A stretch of 26,381 bases of DNA from DASXMX01 sp036794395 (GTDB lineage Bacteria; Planctomycetota; Phycisphaerae; Tepidisphaerales; Tepidisphaeraceae), in assembly GCA_036794395.1 (NCBI GenBank), contig DAIRGS010000064.1:1-26381 (forward strand). The letters are read 5' to 3'. Made by a program: the position numbers and the translations under genes. Positions 15,886 through 22,221 of the stretch are shown in pieces; position 1 is the first letter of the stretch; each line of letters starts with the position of its first letter. The notes under the pieces were generated by a model. The model did not search any database. It was not told where the DNA came from and was given only the letters and a program-made list of their open reading frames with translations.

Positions 15886-16929
15886 TTATCGCCCCCCTGA
15901 TTTGATCAACTCGTCAGCCACAACCTGCCCACGTTTTACGACACCGCCATCGCAAACCACTGAATTGACTACCACCGCGTCGGCTTCAACTCGCCCGCCT
16001 TTTAAAATGACCGAGTCATGGATCTTGGCGGAGGGTGAAACCACAGCGCCTTCCTCGACGATTGCAAAAGCCCGCTCCCAATCTTCGAGCTTTGGAGATG
16101 GAGCGCCGCAGTTCGATGTCGAGACGCGGTCCTGATGATATTGGCGAATCGCCGAGAGATAGCTGATATGCGTTCGGATCGGCAGGCCGGTGGGATGGGC
16201 GCGCTGAAGCACCTTCACTGTGTGGCGGCGAGCGATGATACCCAAGCCCTGTTCTTTCATATCCACAAAGCCCACGAGCGGAAGATCTCGCAGGCAATTA
16301 CATCTTAAAAGCATGATGCCACTGGGCGTGCCGTCGGAATGGGACACAACCACGACGGGCGCCAACTGGTTCGCCAGCTCAGCAGTGATCACCGGCAATG
16401 GAATTTGGAGAAGTTGAACGGCAGTTGCAACCAGCAGGTAGTCGTCGTCCTGATAACCCTGCGCCAGATCGCGTAGCAGCCCGCCAGTCCCGCGGAATTC
16501 CACCGGATCGCGCTCGACCGACAACTGAATCGGCTCATGAGAAAGGGCAACCGGCTCGGGCATATGCGCCGTCTGATCCAAAATCAGTCGGACGGGGAGG
16601 CCCTCTTGATTGAGGGTTTTAGCCAGTTCCCCGCAGTGTTCGCGCCAATGGGTGAGCAGTGTCTGATTGTCTTCAATCGGAAGGCCGATGATCGAGCGAC
16701 GGATCGAGGACCGGAACTGGGATGTTCCCACCGAGCCGCCGAGCAGCAGCACGCCGCGCAATCGCGTTAACGCAACGAAGGGGGTTTGATTCGGCCGAAC
16801 CCAGGCAGCCGCTGGTTTGCCGTTGGCCGGCTCATGACCCGGTCGGTGCCGAGATGCATCATTGATACTGCGCGGCGCAATATCAAAGCCCGGTGATGGT
16901 TGGAAGTTTTGCTCAATGAGACGATTCAT
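15886..16929 (-). CDS. Degenerate NDP-sugar nucleotidyltransferase-like protein with beta-helix tail
   Basis: I chose the ATG at 16929 (347 residues); a TTG at 16956 would add nine residues and neither has a clear ribosome site. Order: a disordered lead (1-50), a Rossmann-like region resembling GT-A nucleotidyltransferases (about 55-275), and a short left-handed beta-helix at about 285-340 (IVEEGAVVSPSAKIHDSVIL, then VVCDGGVVKRG). The layout is that of GlmU/ManC/GCD1-like pyrophosphorylases. The diagnostic loop GGxGTRLxPLTxxxPK is replaced by GVLLLGGSVGTSQFRSSI, lacking the catalytic Arg and Lys. It is probably an inactive, regulatory or substrate-sensing paralogue. It is the first gene of the exopolysaccharide operon, about 265 bases downstream of the predicted promoter. 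Confidence 0.65.
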   Translation of the reverse strand: MNRLIEQNFQPSPGFDIAPRSINDASRHRPGHEPANGKPAAAWVRPNQTPFVALTRLRGVLLLGGSVGTSQFRSSIRRSIIGLPIEDNQTLLTHWREHCGELAKTLNQEGLPVRLILDQTAHMPEPVALSHEPIQLSVERDPVEFRGTGGLLRDLAQGYQDDDYLLVATAVQLLQIPLPVITAELANQLAPVVVVSHSDGTPSGIMLLRCNCLRDLPLVGFVDMKEQGLGIIARRHTVKVLQRAHPTGLPIRTHISYLSAIRQYHQDRVSTSNCGAPSPKLEDWERAFAIVEEGAVVSPSAKIHDSVILKGGRVEADAVVVNSVVCDGGVVKRGQVVADELIKSGGR

Positions 16930-16956
16930 GAATTGGCGCGTCGTTCGCTGATTCAA

Positions 16957-17456
16957 CGGTCTAAATCGCGAACGAAATCATTGCGTAATTTTAATGCTCA
17001 ACGTCCAAGGCGCAGAGCCTGATAAACCGCAAACCAATGGGGTGGAGCAAACGAAAATTCGCTTGGTCTCATCCCCGAACTCATTTGTTTCCCCGCGCGG
17101 TTGGAATGCACGTCCACGGACTCACCTGAAACCCAACTTATCACATCTATAGAGTGGGTCCCCATGATTCGATTGACAGTACCGGCACATTGTTCTCCCG
17201 ACTTATAGCATACCTCGCCATCACTGTGAACGTTTCAGGCACCGGATCATTTCCTTACAACGTGATTTATATGGTTCCACAAACCTCGCAATAAATCGAA
17301 AAAAGATTTTGTCCGAAGGTCGGAGTTACCCTTGCGAAAACCAGGCCCGCGAGTTAGTGTTGATGGTCGTATTGGGTCCGCGTTCCAGTGTTGGTTACTT
17401 GTGTGATGGTACTTTTTCGAACAGGGTGGGGTTCGGGTTAGTCTAGGGGAAATTTA
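16957..17456. other. 500-bp divergent regulatory region without genes
   Basis: This gap separates the start of the minus-strand exopolysaccharide operon from the plus-strand exosortase substrate gene. It contains no credible coding frame. It holds the minus-strand promoter and TGAA-N3-TTCA site described separately. It also has an AT-rich patch (about 17265-17315) and the plus-strand leader ending in AGGGGA seven bases before the ATG at 17457. I could not find a convincing promoter for the plus-strand gene. Confidence 0.6.
17202..17237 (-). promoter_or_regulatory. Predicted sigma-70-like promoter of the exopolysaccharide operon, with overlapping inverted repeat
   Basis: Read on the minus strand, TTCACA (17230-17225) and TATAAG (17207-17202) are separated by exactly 17 bases, each matching the -35 and -10 consensus at five of six positions. 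Transcription would start near 17195 and give a leader of about 265 bases. The -35 overlaps TGAA-CGT-TTCA (17227-17237, plus strand), a small dyad that could be an operator. Related sequences occur upstream of the TPR gene (about 10208-10223) and before the ABC ATPase (about 4892). Confidence 0.5.
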
Positions 17457-18173
17457 ATGCGTGTATTGAAGCATGTAGGTATTTGGGGAGTCCTGGCAGG
17501 CTGTGGGCTGCTTGGAGCTTTTGCCCGCTCAGTTAGTGCATCGAGTTATCTTTCGTTCGCGACGGCACCGACTTTTACTGATACGGGAACGAATTCCGAA
17601 ACCTTCACGGGTCTCGGCACGATCACGCTGACTGGCGTAACTGAGAACATAAGCCAGAGCGATCTGGTCGCCGCCGGCAATACGGTGGATTTTTTTACCG
17701 TTGCGCTGACGGGCGTTTCGCCTAATAACGCCTCATTGATCGGCGCGAATTTCACAATCAATTTGAGTGAAACGAATCCCTCGTCCGGCTCAAATCCCTC
17801 GCCGACGCGAATCGTTGGATTGATTGGGCACATCAACCCGGTGGTGATTCCGCCCGTCGGGCAAATTGCCCCACCGGTTGATCCGATCCTGGCCGTCACC
17901 TTCGCGCCGATCACGATCGGCAATCCCTCGGGCGTTACCACGACCTTCAGTCCAACGGCCCCCTTTGAAATTTACGCTCCATCGTCAGCTGGAACGGTCC
18001 CGCTGGATCACACCATTAATTACGCGCCATTTACCGTGAGGGCGGGCGTGATGGTAATCGACAACACGGCCGGCGGCCCCACTCCGGTGCCCGTTCCTGC
18101 TTCCGCCTGGGGAACCTCTGCCCTTTTGGGCATGCTGGCGCTCATGAGATTCGGTAAGAAAACCGCCGCTTAA
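17457..18173 (+). CDS. Secreted exosortase-substrate protein with VPVPAS / TM / basic C-terminal tag
   Basis: The 238-residue protein has an N-terminal signal peptide (about 1-29, basic MRVLKH, hydrophobic GIWGVLAGCGLLGAF, then ARSVSASS). The body is rich in Thr, Ser, Asn and Gly and low in charge, as in surface or matrix proteins. The C-terminus has VPVPAS (211-216), a hydrophobic helix (about 217-230, AWGTSALLGMLALM) and a basic end RFGKKTAA. This three-part layout is that of PEP-CTERM-type sorting signals (here a VPxP variant) recognised by exosortases, and an exosortase gene lies about 1.6 kb away. AGGGGA precedes the ATG by seven bases. The gene is monocistronic, with an intrinsic terminator right after it. 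The body shows no recognisable enzyme motif; a structural matrix role is inferred. Confidence 0.85.
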   Translation: MRVLKHVGIWGVLAGCGLLGAFARSVSASSYLSFATAPTFTDTGTNSETFTGLGTITLTGVTENISQSDLVAAGNTVDFFTVALTGVSPNNASLIGANFTINLSETNPSSGSNPSPTRIVGLIGHINPVVIPPVGQIAPPVDPILAVTFAPITIGNPSGVTTTFSPTAPFEIYAPSSAGTVPLDHTINYAPFTVRAGVMVIDNTAGGPTPVPVPASAWGTSALLGMLALMRFGKKTAA

Positions 18174-18200
18174 ACGTGGAAATGCGATAAAGCTCACACG

Positions 18201-18231
18201 ACCGGCCGAGCCGAACTTGGCCGGTTTTTCT
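18201..18231 (+). terminator. Intrinsic terminator after the exosortase-substrate gene
   Basis: A perfect seven-base stem, ACCGGCC (18201-18207) with GGCCGGT (18219-18225), encloses an 11-base loop and is followed at once by TTTTCTT. It lies 28 bases after the stop of the plus-strand gene, the expected place and form for a Rho-independent terminator. Confidence 0.85.
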
Positions 18232-18262
18232 TGCGCACCCCACAACAGGCCCACTCGATCAA

Positions 18263-18958
18263 TCACCAGCATTCAGGGCGCAAAGGCCTGGTTGCAGGAC
18301 GCAACAGGCGTTGAGTAAGTCTCGATTTGATGGCGCTCGTGTCCAGCCGGGCCATGAATATTTGAAGCGAAGCCAGGCCCGGCGTACTCCCCAACACAAA
18401 CCCGCATTGCGGCAGGATCTCCGACCAACGCTCATCTTCAACAGTATCGATATCCAGCACCGCCGCGACCAGTGCTTCGGATACCGCAAAAATGCGAAGA
18501 CGAACCGAACGATCCAACCCCAGCGCATCATCCACACACAGAGCGGCCAGCAAACGAGCCGTCATCACCGCGCGAACACTCGCATACGCCCGACCGGCCT
18601 GCGCCTCCAGCCGCCTGATGGGCGAGACGCCGAAGCGAATCAACTCGTCCCCCATCGCAATCCGCGTCAGCGCCGCCGACAGTTCGCCAATGGCCAACTG
18701 CCCATCCAGTCGCACTACCAGATGATCGCTCATCTCCCGCACCGCCTCGACCGCCGCGGGAACCAGCTTGCGCAATTGTTGTTGACGGAATGCCCCGCGG
18801 AGCGGACGGCTCGCCTCATCCTCCTCGAGGATCGTCAACTGGTATAGGTGGGTCTCGTTAGGCCACACGTACCGCAGTGCGCCGGTGTACTCATTGCCCG
18901 GCCACGGTGCCCCGGTGTCCGCTTCCGACAGCAGAAGCTTGTGGATTCGAACGACCAT
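18263..18958 (-). CDS. Unrecognised 231-aa protein
   Basis: I do not recognise this protein. It is mainly alpha-helical, with Arg-, Ala- and Leu-rich amphipathic helices from about residue 60 on, and a more polar N-terminus (MVVRIHKLLLSEADTG) that may form a small beta domain. There is no signal peptide, membrane helix or catalytic motif. It begins 18 bases after the stop of the 139-aa gene, so the two are probably co-transcribed. No clear Shine-Dalgarno lies before the ATG at 18958. The long open frame and tight spacing to its neighbour support it being real. It ends 31 bases from the facing terminator of the exosortase-substrate gene. Confidence 0.65.
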   Translation of the reverse strand: MVVRIHKLLLSEADTGAPWPGNEYTGALRYVWPNETHLYQLTILEEDEASRPLRGAFRQQQLRKLVPAAVEAVREMSDHLVVRLDGQLAIGELSAALTRIAMGDELIRFGVSPIRRLEAQAGRAYASVRAVMTARLLAALCVDDALGLDRSVRLRIFAVSEALVAAVLDIDTVEDERWSEILPQCGFVLGSTPGLASLQIFMARLDTSAIKSRLTQRLLRPATRPLRPECW

Positions 18959-18976
18959 GTCACGCAGTCGACTTTG

Positions 18977-19399
18977 TCACGCGATGAATTCGACACGCGC
19001 CCCCGGCTCGCACACAATGTTGACCATCTTCCCGAGGTAGATCGGCCCATCATCCAGATCGATCGCACTTTCAGCCGGCGGCAGTTCCACATAGAACGGG
19101 CAACTTCCCGCGTGAACCACCATTGAACGCGTGTCAGCCTGGCGCACAATGCCCTGAATGATCCGCGGCGTTCCAAAGATCGGCGTAATGTAGCTGCCGC
19201 CGCTCGGAACCGTATACACCTTTCGCGCCACCACATGGATTAACGCCTTCACCGGCTTATTCAGCGGGCCATCAAACCGGCCAACCGCCAGCTGAAGCTC
19301 GTAACGCGTACCGGTCGGGTTGAAAACCACAACCCCATCGCTGGCGCGGGTTACTTTTCCGATGGCCGTGGGTTTCGCAGTCGACGTCATTTCTGCCAT
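18977..19399 (-). CDS. Unrecognised 139-aa beta-rich protein
   Basis: The open frame reaches back to 19603, but the best start is the ATG at 19399 (or 19390). GAGG lies nine bases upstream of it, and the region further upstream contains a perfect hairpin and no protein-like sequence. The 139-residue product begins MAEMTSTAKP, then alternates short hydrophobic strands (DGVVVFNP, YELQLAVGR, KALIHVVARKVYTV, SMVVHAGSC, MVNIVCEPGARVEF), suggesting an all-beta, perhaps OB-like or barrel fold. No family or function is recognised. It is probably first in a two-gene operon with the 231-aa protein. Confidence 0.65.
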   Translation of the reverse strand: MAEMTSTAKPTAIGKVTRASDGVVVFNPTGTRYELQLAVGRFDGPLNKPVKALIHVVARKVYTVPSGGSYITPIFGTPRIIQGIVRQADTRSMVVHAGSCPFYVELPPAESAIDLDDGPIYLGKMVNIVCEPGARVEFIA

Positions 19400-19516
19400 T
19401 CTCGAATCCTCAAAGCTTAAAGGTGGCAGGTACTCTAGCAATTCGCCGCGGAAACGGTAGGGATCAATCGCTCCCGATCTTTCGCGCCTAGGGCTATCGC
19501 ATGTGCCGTCTCTGGG

Positions 19517-19579
19517 AGTGCGAGGCTCCCGCCGAGCGCATTTTTTCAGGTCAGACTGGCTCGGCGGGAGCCTCGCACT
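19517..19579. repeat. Perfect 21-bp inverted repeat (large hairpin)
   Basis: Positions 19517-19537 and 19559-19579 are exact reverse complements, joined by a 21-base loop that contains six Ts. The core of each arm reads GCGAGGCTCCCGCCGAG or its complement. A stem this long and GC-rich would be very stable as RNA or cruciform DNA. The arm sequence is of the kind that recurs between genes in planctomycetes (my recollection), so a mobile REP-like element is likely. A partial match (GGTGCGAGGCT) occurs near 26255. Confidence 0.85.
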
Positions 19580-19595
19580 GATACCATCCCCGACG

Positions 19596-19686
19596 TTATC
19601 CACAGCCGGGCGGAGCGCAGTTCCAAAGCGCAGCGCAGGCTGGGTGTGGATAACTCGGCGGCGCGGATCAGTGTAAATGTGAATAA
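19596..19686. promoter_or_regulatory. Cluster of three DnaA boxes
   Basis: TTATCCACA occurs at 19596-19604, its reverse complement TGTGGATAA at 19645-19653, and TGTGAATAA (TTATTCACA on the other strand) at 19678-19686. All three match the DnaA box consensus TTATNCACA exactly. Three perfect boxes in 91 bases is unlikely by chance. No dnaA, dnaN or clear AT-rich unwinding region is next to them, so this may be an origin fragment, a DnaA-titration site or part of a repeat. Confidence 0.5.
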
Positions 19687-19883
19687 ACTGTCGTCAAACG
19701 CTCGAGCGGCTCCAGCGAGCAACGGCACGGATATGCTTGCCTCGCCGGCCGCTGGTCGAGCAACCGTCCACGTCAGGTCTCAGCCACGGTCTGCCTCGCA
19801 CGAGCCCCAGAGGCTCCCGAAATGAGTCGCGGGGCCAGGAACATGCGATCGCCCTGCTTCTTCGAGGCCCACTGGAACTTCAG

Positions 19884-19914
19884 TTTCTCGAAACAGAACT
19901 GAAAATGGTATAAT
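19884..19914 (+). promoter_or_regulatory. Extended -10 promoter for the 84-aa gene
   Basis: TATAAT at 19909-19914 is a perfect -10 hexamer preceded by TGG (TGN extended -10). No good -35 is present, as often with extended -10 promoters. Just upstream, TTCAGTT and AACTGAA form an inverted repeat (about 19879-19903) that could bind a regulator. Confidence 0.55.
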
Positions 19915-19941
19915 GGGAGGCGGTAAAGGCGGAGATTTGAT

Positions 19942-20196
19942 ATGTCCCTTGAAAAAGAACAGGCCGTCTACGCACGTGAGCTGAGTAGCCTTCTAGGCTC
20001 GGAGGGCAAGTACGTTCTGATTCATGGTGACGCCATCGTTGGAATCTACGACACATATAATGACGCCTTGCAGATAGGTTACGACCGGTGCGGCCTGGCT
20101 CCCTTTCTCGTCAAGCGCATTCAAGCTGTCGAGCAGGTCCATCACTTTACTCGGGACATTACGCCGTGCCCCCACTGCGTGATCGACTCTAAATGA
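19942..20196 (+). CDS. Small conserved-looking protein of unknown function (84 aa)
   Basis: The 84-residue protein begins MSLEKEQAVYARELSSLL, then has a compact beta-rich core GKYVLIHGDAIVGIYDTYND, followed by ALQIGYDRCGLAPFLVKRI and a tail with CPHC (residues 77-80). The core resembles a family of short bacterial proteins of unknown function (possibly DUF5678-like; recalled, not searched). GGAG lies seven bases before the ATG, and a TATAAT promoter is about 30 bases upstream. It stands alone. The two closely spaced cysteines could bind a metal or form a disulphide, but there is only one pair. Confidence 0.75.
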   Translation: MSLEKEQAVYARELSSLLGSEGKYVLIHGDAIVGIYDTYNDALQIGYDRCGLAPFLVKRIQAVEQVHHFTRDITPCPHCVIDSK

Positions 20197-20226
20197 GTGT
20201 GACAGGATTCCGCGCCATTGCATTCC

Positions 20227-20253
20227 AGTGGCACGGGCCTTCCAGGCCGTGGG
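20227..20253 (+). repeat. GTGGCAYGGGC-TTCCAG-CC element, copy 1
   Basis: GTGGCACGGGC followed by CTTCCAGGCCGTGG is a self-complementary, hairpin-forming short element. An opposed relative lies at 20401-20426. Such elements are frequent between genes in planctomycetes as I recall them. Confidence 0.6.
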
Positions 20254-20400
20254 CGGGAAGCTGCGGGTCAAGCGACGGGTGAAGTGTGGGAAAACCAACT
20301 CGCCTGAACCAGGCATTTTCTTCGGGAATAGTAGACAGTTGAGCGGCGGCGAAACGTGATGTTCCCATATCCCACCCGTCGCTAGAGATCATGTCCCTCG

Positions 20401-20426
20401 TCCATGGGCTGGAAGCCCATGCCACC
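20401..20426 (-). repeat. GTGGCAYGGGC-TTCCAG-CC element, copy 2 (inverted)
   Basis: On the minus strand this reads GTGGCATGGGCTTCCAGCCC then ATGG, matching copy 1 at most positions. It contains the near-perfect palindrome CATGGGCT-GGA-AGCCCATG. It lies 30 bases from the ygfZ relic. Confidence 0.6.
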
Positions 20427-20455
20427 GAAAGGCGCGGAATTCCGGTCAGGCTGTG

Positions 20456-20572
20456 TTACGTGATAAACGGCGTCTCCAACACGCTCCCCTTCCTCATCTT
20501 CGCCACTGGCGGAGTATTCAGGATGGTCCCTACCGGCATGAAGGCCTTCTTCAGATTGCAAAGGTAGATGAC
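20456..20572 (-). pseudogene. Degenerate copy of the 3' end of ygfZ
   Basis: On the minus strand, codons from about 20572 down to a TAA at 20458-20456 read VIYLCNLKKAF, MPVGTILNTPP, VAKMRKGSV and LETPFIT. The C-terminus of the intact YgfZ encoded at 25039-26175 reads ICLGYLKKPF, TPVGTIVNLP, AEGKMRKGSV and VETPFVKQ. About two thirds of residues agree. The DNA is 34 of 36 identical over 20465-20500 versus 25051-25086, and diverges further inward. No start codon or further ygfZ homology lies upstream, where a 13-base direct repeat (CTTTGCAGCGTCT at 20575-20587 and 20593-20605) begins. It marks the left end of the accessory block. Confidence 0.85.
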
Positions 20573-20659
20573 ATCTTTGCAGCGTCTTACACCTTTGCAG
20601 CGTCTGCCGGTGCTCTCGCTTGTGGGCTCCGATCGAATTAGTCCCCTATAGTCGGTAGA

Positions 20660-21295
20660 TCACGTTTCGGCGGAAGGAGGCGGGCTGCCAGCCAGTCTTG
20701 TTTGTTGTAACTGCCGAATGCCTTCGTCGATCTGGATAGCGTGTCGAACTCCAGCGAGCCATCGGTAGCCGCGACGAATCAACCCTTGCAACCGGTCTTC
20801 CAGCGCGGCGTCCCATTCTCCGCCCAATGCATCGGCGAAGAATGAGGCCAGCTCGGGAACATCTTGGAACTTCGGTTGGATTGCTGCTTCTGGAAGATTG
20901 ACACGCGGCAAGGTCAGCTCTGTCACCACAACCTGAAGGAATAGGTGCCAGAGTGCGGTCGGCTCGGTCCATCCATCGTCCGGGATCAGCAGAACCATCG
21001 CTGAGATCGAATCGCGAAGTTCGTCGCTGTCGATTTCTTGCCCTAGGCCGAAATCCTCCAATAACCGTTGACATACAAACCGCGCGGTTGCCTCGTCCAA
21101 ATCATCTGAGGCGACATCGCATCGACGAAGCATCGCGGCGGCCAGCCATGGCCGATGCGGTTCATCGTCCCGCCAGATCTTAGTGCAAATCTCGACGTGC
21201 TTGTCCTCCAACACGGAATCTCTTCCGGCGAGGGTGAATGTGAGGTCGTAAAGCGCCTCGTCGGACTGAGCCAACTTCGGTAAAGCGAAACGCAT
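20660..21295 (-). CDS. Unrecognised 211-aa acidic protein downstream of the sigma factor
   Basis: The open frame starts earlier, but the ATG at 21295 has GGAG five to six bases upstream and gives 211 residues beginning MRFALPKLAQSDEALYDLTF. The protein is acidic and helical, with repeated Asp/Glu/Leu helices, and ends in SPPPSAET. No signal peptide, membrane segment or enzyme motif is visible, and I do not recognise a family. It follows the sigma factor gene by 36 bases on the same strand, so an anti-sigma or other partner role is possible but unproven. It is the leftmost gene of the accessory block, next to the ygfZ relic. Confidence 0.6.
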   Translation of the reverse strand: MRFALPKLAQSDEALYDLTFTLAGRDSVLEDKHVEICTKIWRDDEPHRPWLAAAMLRRCDVASDDLDEATARFVCQRLLEDFGLGQEIDSDELRDSISAMVLLIPDDGWTEPTALWHLFLQVVVTELTLPRVNLPEAAIQPKFQDVPELASFFADALGGEWDAALEDRLQGLIRRGYRWLAGVRHAIQIDEGIRQLQQTRLAGSPPPSAET

Positions 21296-21330
21296 GGATT
21301 CTCCAAATTCCCTCTCGTGGTGGATGCTTG

Positions 21331-21478
21331 TCAAGGAGGAGGCATCGAGAGTCCCAGCCGCTGGCGAAGGCACTCTCGGAACCTGTCGATTGCCCGCTTG
21401 ACCATCATCTTATTCACACCCATGTGCTTGGCGACGTCCGTAGGACGCGATAACGGCCACTCCGGTTGGCCCCCCCCC
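21331..21478 (-). pseudogene. Sigma factor region 4, out of frame after the G9 run
   Basis: In the frame one base off from the main sigma ORF, the sequence after the G run reads QPEWPLSRPTDVAKHMGVNK, then MMVKRAIDRFRECLRQRLG and ends SMPPP. This is a helix-turn-helix of sigma region 4 type, which would bind the -35 element. It has no start of its own. With eight Gs rather than nine it would continue directly from RDRAIIEAWLNSGLGGG in the main frame. Confidence 0.75.
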
Positions 21479-21979
21479 AAGGCCTGAATTGAGCCACGCC
21501 TCAATGATAGCCCGGTCGCGGGAGGCCGTCGCTCGGCGGGAATCAGTCTGTCTCGACCCGCTGCTATGGAGAAACTCGTTACACCGGCTGATCGTCGCCC
21601 GTAGGTCCATCCCAAATGCCAATTGATCAGCTGTAGGCGGGCGAACCGCGCCTGCCGAAAATACTGATTGCGCGCGCTTCTGAATCATCGCACTTTCCCT
21701 CCGTCTTGCATCCTCAGCCCTTCTTTCAAGGATTTTGAGTGCCCACATCGTGAAGCTTGCGGCGCCTCTGGGCTTGAATCCTCCCGACTGAACGATTCTG
21801 TCGCATTCGAGGAAGGTTTCCTGAAGGACGTCGTCGATCTCGATTCCGGGATACCGGCGTTGGAGAGGTCGACCGCAACGGCCCTTAACCTCCGTCCAAA
21901 GCTCCGCAGCGGCCCGGCGGCCGTCTTCGCCGTCACTCATCCATCTATCCACGAGGCCATCCTGCTCGACCTTTTCCAT
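21410..21979 (-). CDS. ECF-like RNA polymerase sigma factor, truncated by a frameshift
   Basis: I chose the ATG at 21979 (a GTG at 21988 is possible). Region 2 is clear: RRAAAELWTEVKGRCGRPL, then IDDVLQETFLECDRIV, then FTMWALKILERRAEDARRRE, matching the DD-x-x-QETF and W-L-I-R-D-RR pattern that binds core polymerase and the -10 element. A linker leads to the start of region 4 (RDRAIIEAWL). After a run of nine Gs (plus-strand Cs at 21470-21478) this frame goes astray and ends PTGVAVIASYGRRQAHGCE. The proper region 4 lies in the next frame. The cause may be a homopolymer base-call error, a real mutation, or a slippery tract that switches the factor on and off. Confidence 0.8.
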   Translation of the reverse strand: MEKVEQDGLVDRWMSDGEDGRRAAAELWTEVKGRCGRPLQRRYPGIEIDDVLQETFLECDRIVQSGGFKPRGAASFTMWALKILERRAEDARRRESAMIQKRAQSVFSAGAVRPPTADQLAFGMDLRATISRCNEFLHSSGSRQTDSRRATASRDRAIIEAWLNSGLGGGPTGVAVIASYGRRQAHGCE

Positions 21980-22055
21980 CGAGCCCACTTTATCACGTCA
22001 AATTCAAAAACCGAAAAGAATCCGCGTTACGCGAATCCATCAGGATTCGAGTTAG

Positions 22056-22187
22056 GTAATTGAATAGCGCTCGAAAGGCACTGTTTTCCGGGGTTTTTTG
22101 TGACTCCGAGCGAATTCTGACGCTGGTTTTCGGCTCGGAGACTCGAAAACAGCCAGAATTCCGCTGTTTTGAGCGCTATTCAATTAC
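22056..22187. mobile_element. 132-bp MITE with IS66-type ends and 8-bp target duplication
   Basis: The element has perfect 17-base terminal inverted repeats: GTAATTGAATAGCGCTC at 22056-22072 and its complement at 22171-22187. It is flanked on both sides by the direct repeat CGAGTTAG (22048-22055 and 22188-22195). Ends starting GTAA and an 8-bp duplication are features of the IS66 family, so this is probably a non-autonomous IS66-related miniature element. The interior has nested stems (CTCCGAGC/GCTCGGAG and GAATTCTG/CAGAATTC) and no coding frame. It sits between the divergent sigma and AAA+ genes, 35 bases before the AAA+ start codon, and so may alter their promoters. Confidence 0.85.
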
Positions 22188-22221
22188 CGAGTTAGTCATT
22201 GTTCAAACTTAGGAGTACCCT

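Larger units (their letters stand above)
19400..19941. other. 542-bp gene-free region with hairpin, DnaA boxes and a promoter
   Basis: This gap has no credible coding frame. It holds a perfect 21-bp inverted repeat (19517-19579), three DnaA-box consensus sites (19596-19686) and, near its right end, an extended -10 promoter for the 84-aa gene. Positions 19690-19870 show nothing I can name. The region is one of the richest in non-coding structure in the window. Confidence 0.6.
20197..20455. other. Gene-free spacer with dispersed repeat copies
   Basis: Between the 84-aa gene and the ygfZ relic I see no coding frame. It contains two opposed copies of a GTGGCAYGGGC element (listed separately) and otherwise nothing I can name. 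Confidence 0.5.

Noticed and set aside
17020..17085. Possible c-di-GMP-I (GEMM) riboswitch because of a GCAAACC segment upstream of the exosortase substrate
   Set aside because: The required following stem, GCAAAGC-type segment and tetraloop receptor are not present, and the site is about 400 bases from the gene.
19400..19603. N-terminal extension of the 139-aa gene up to 19603
   Set aside because: It runs through the perfect inverted repeat and a DnaA box and does not look like protein; a good ribosome site supports the start at 19399.
20197..20660. Integrase or transposase gene explaining the ygfZ 3' duplication
   Set aside because: I looked in all frames of the gap and block and found no recombinase motif, so none is claimed.
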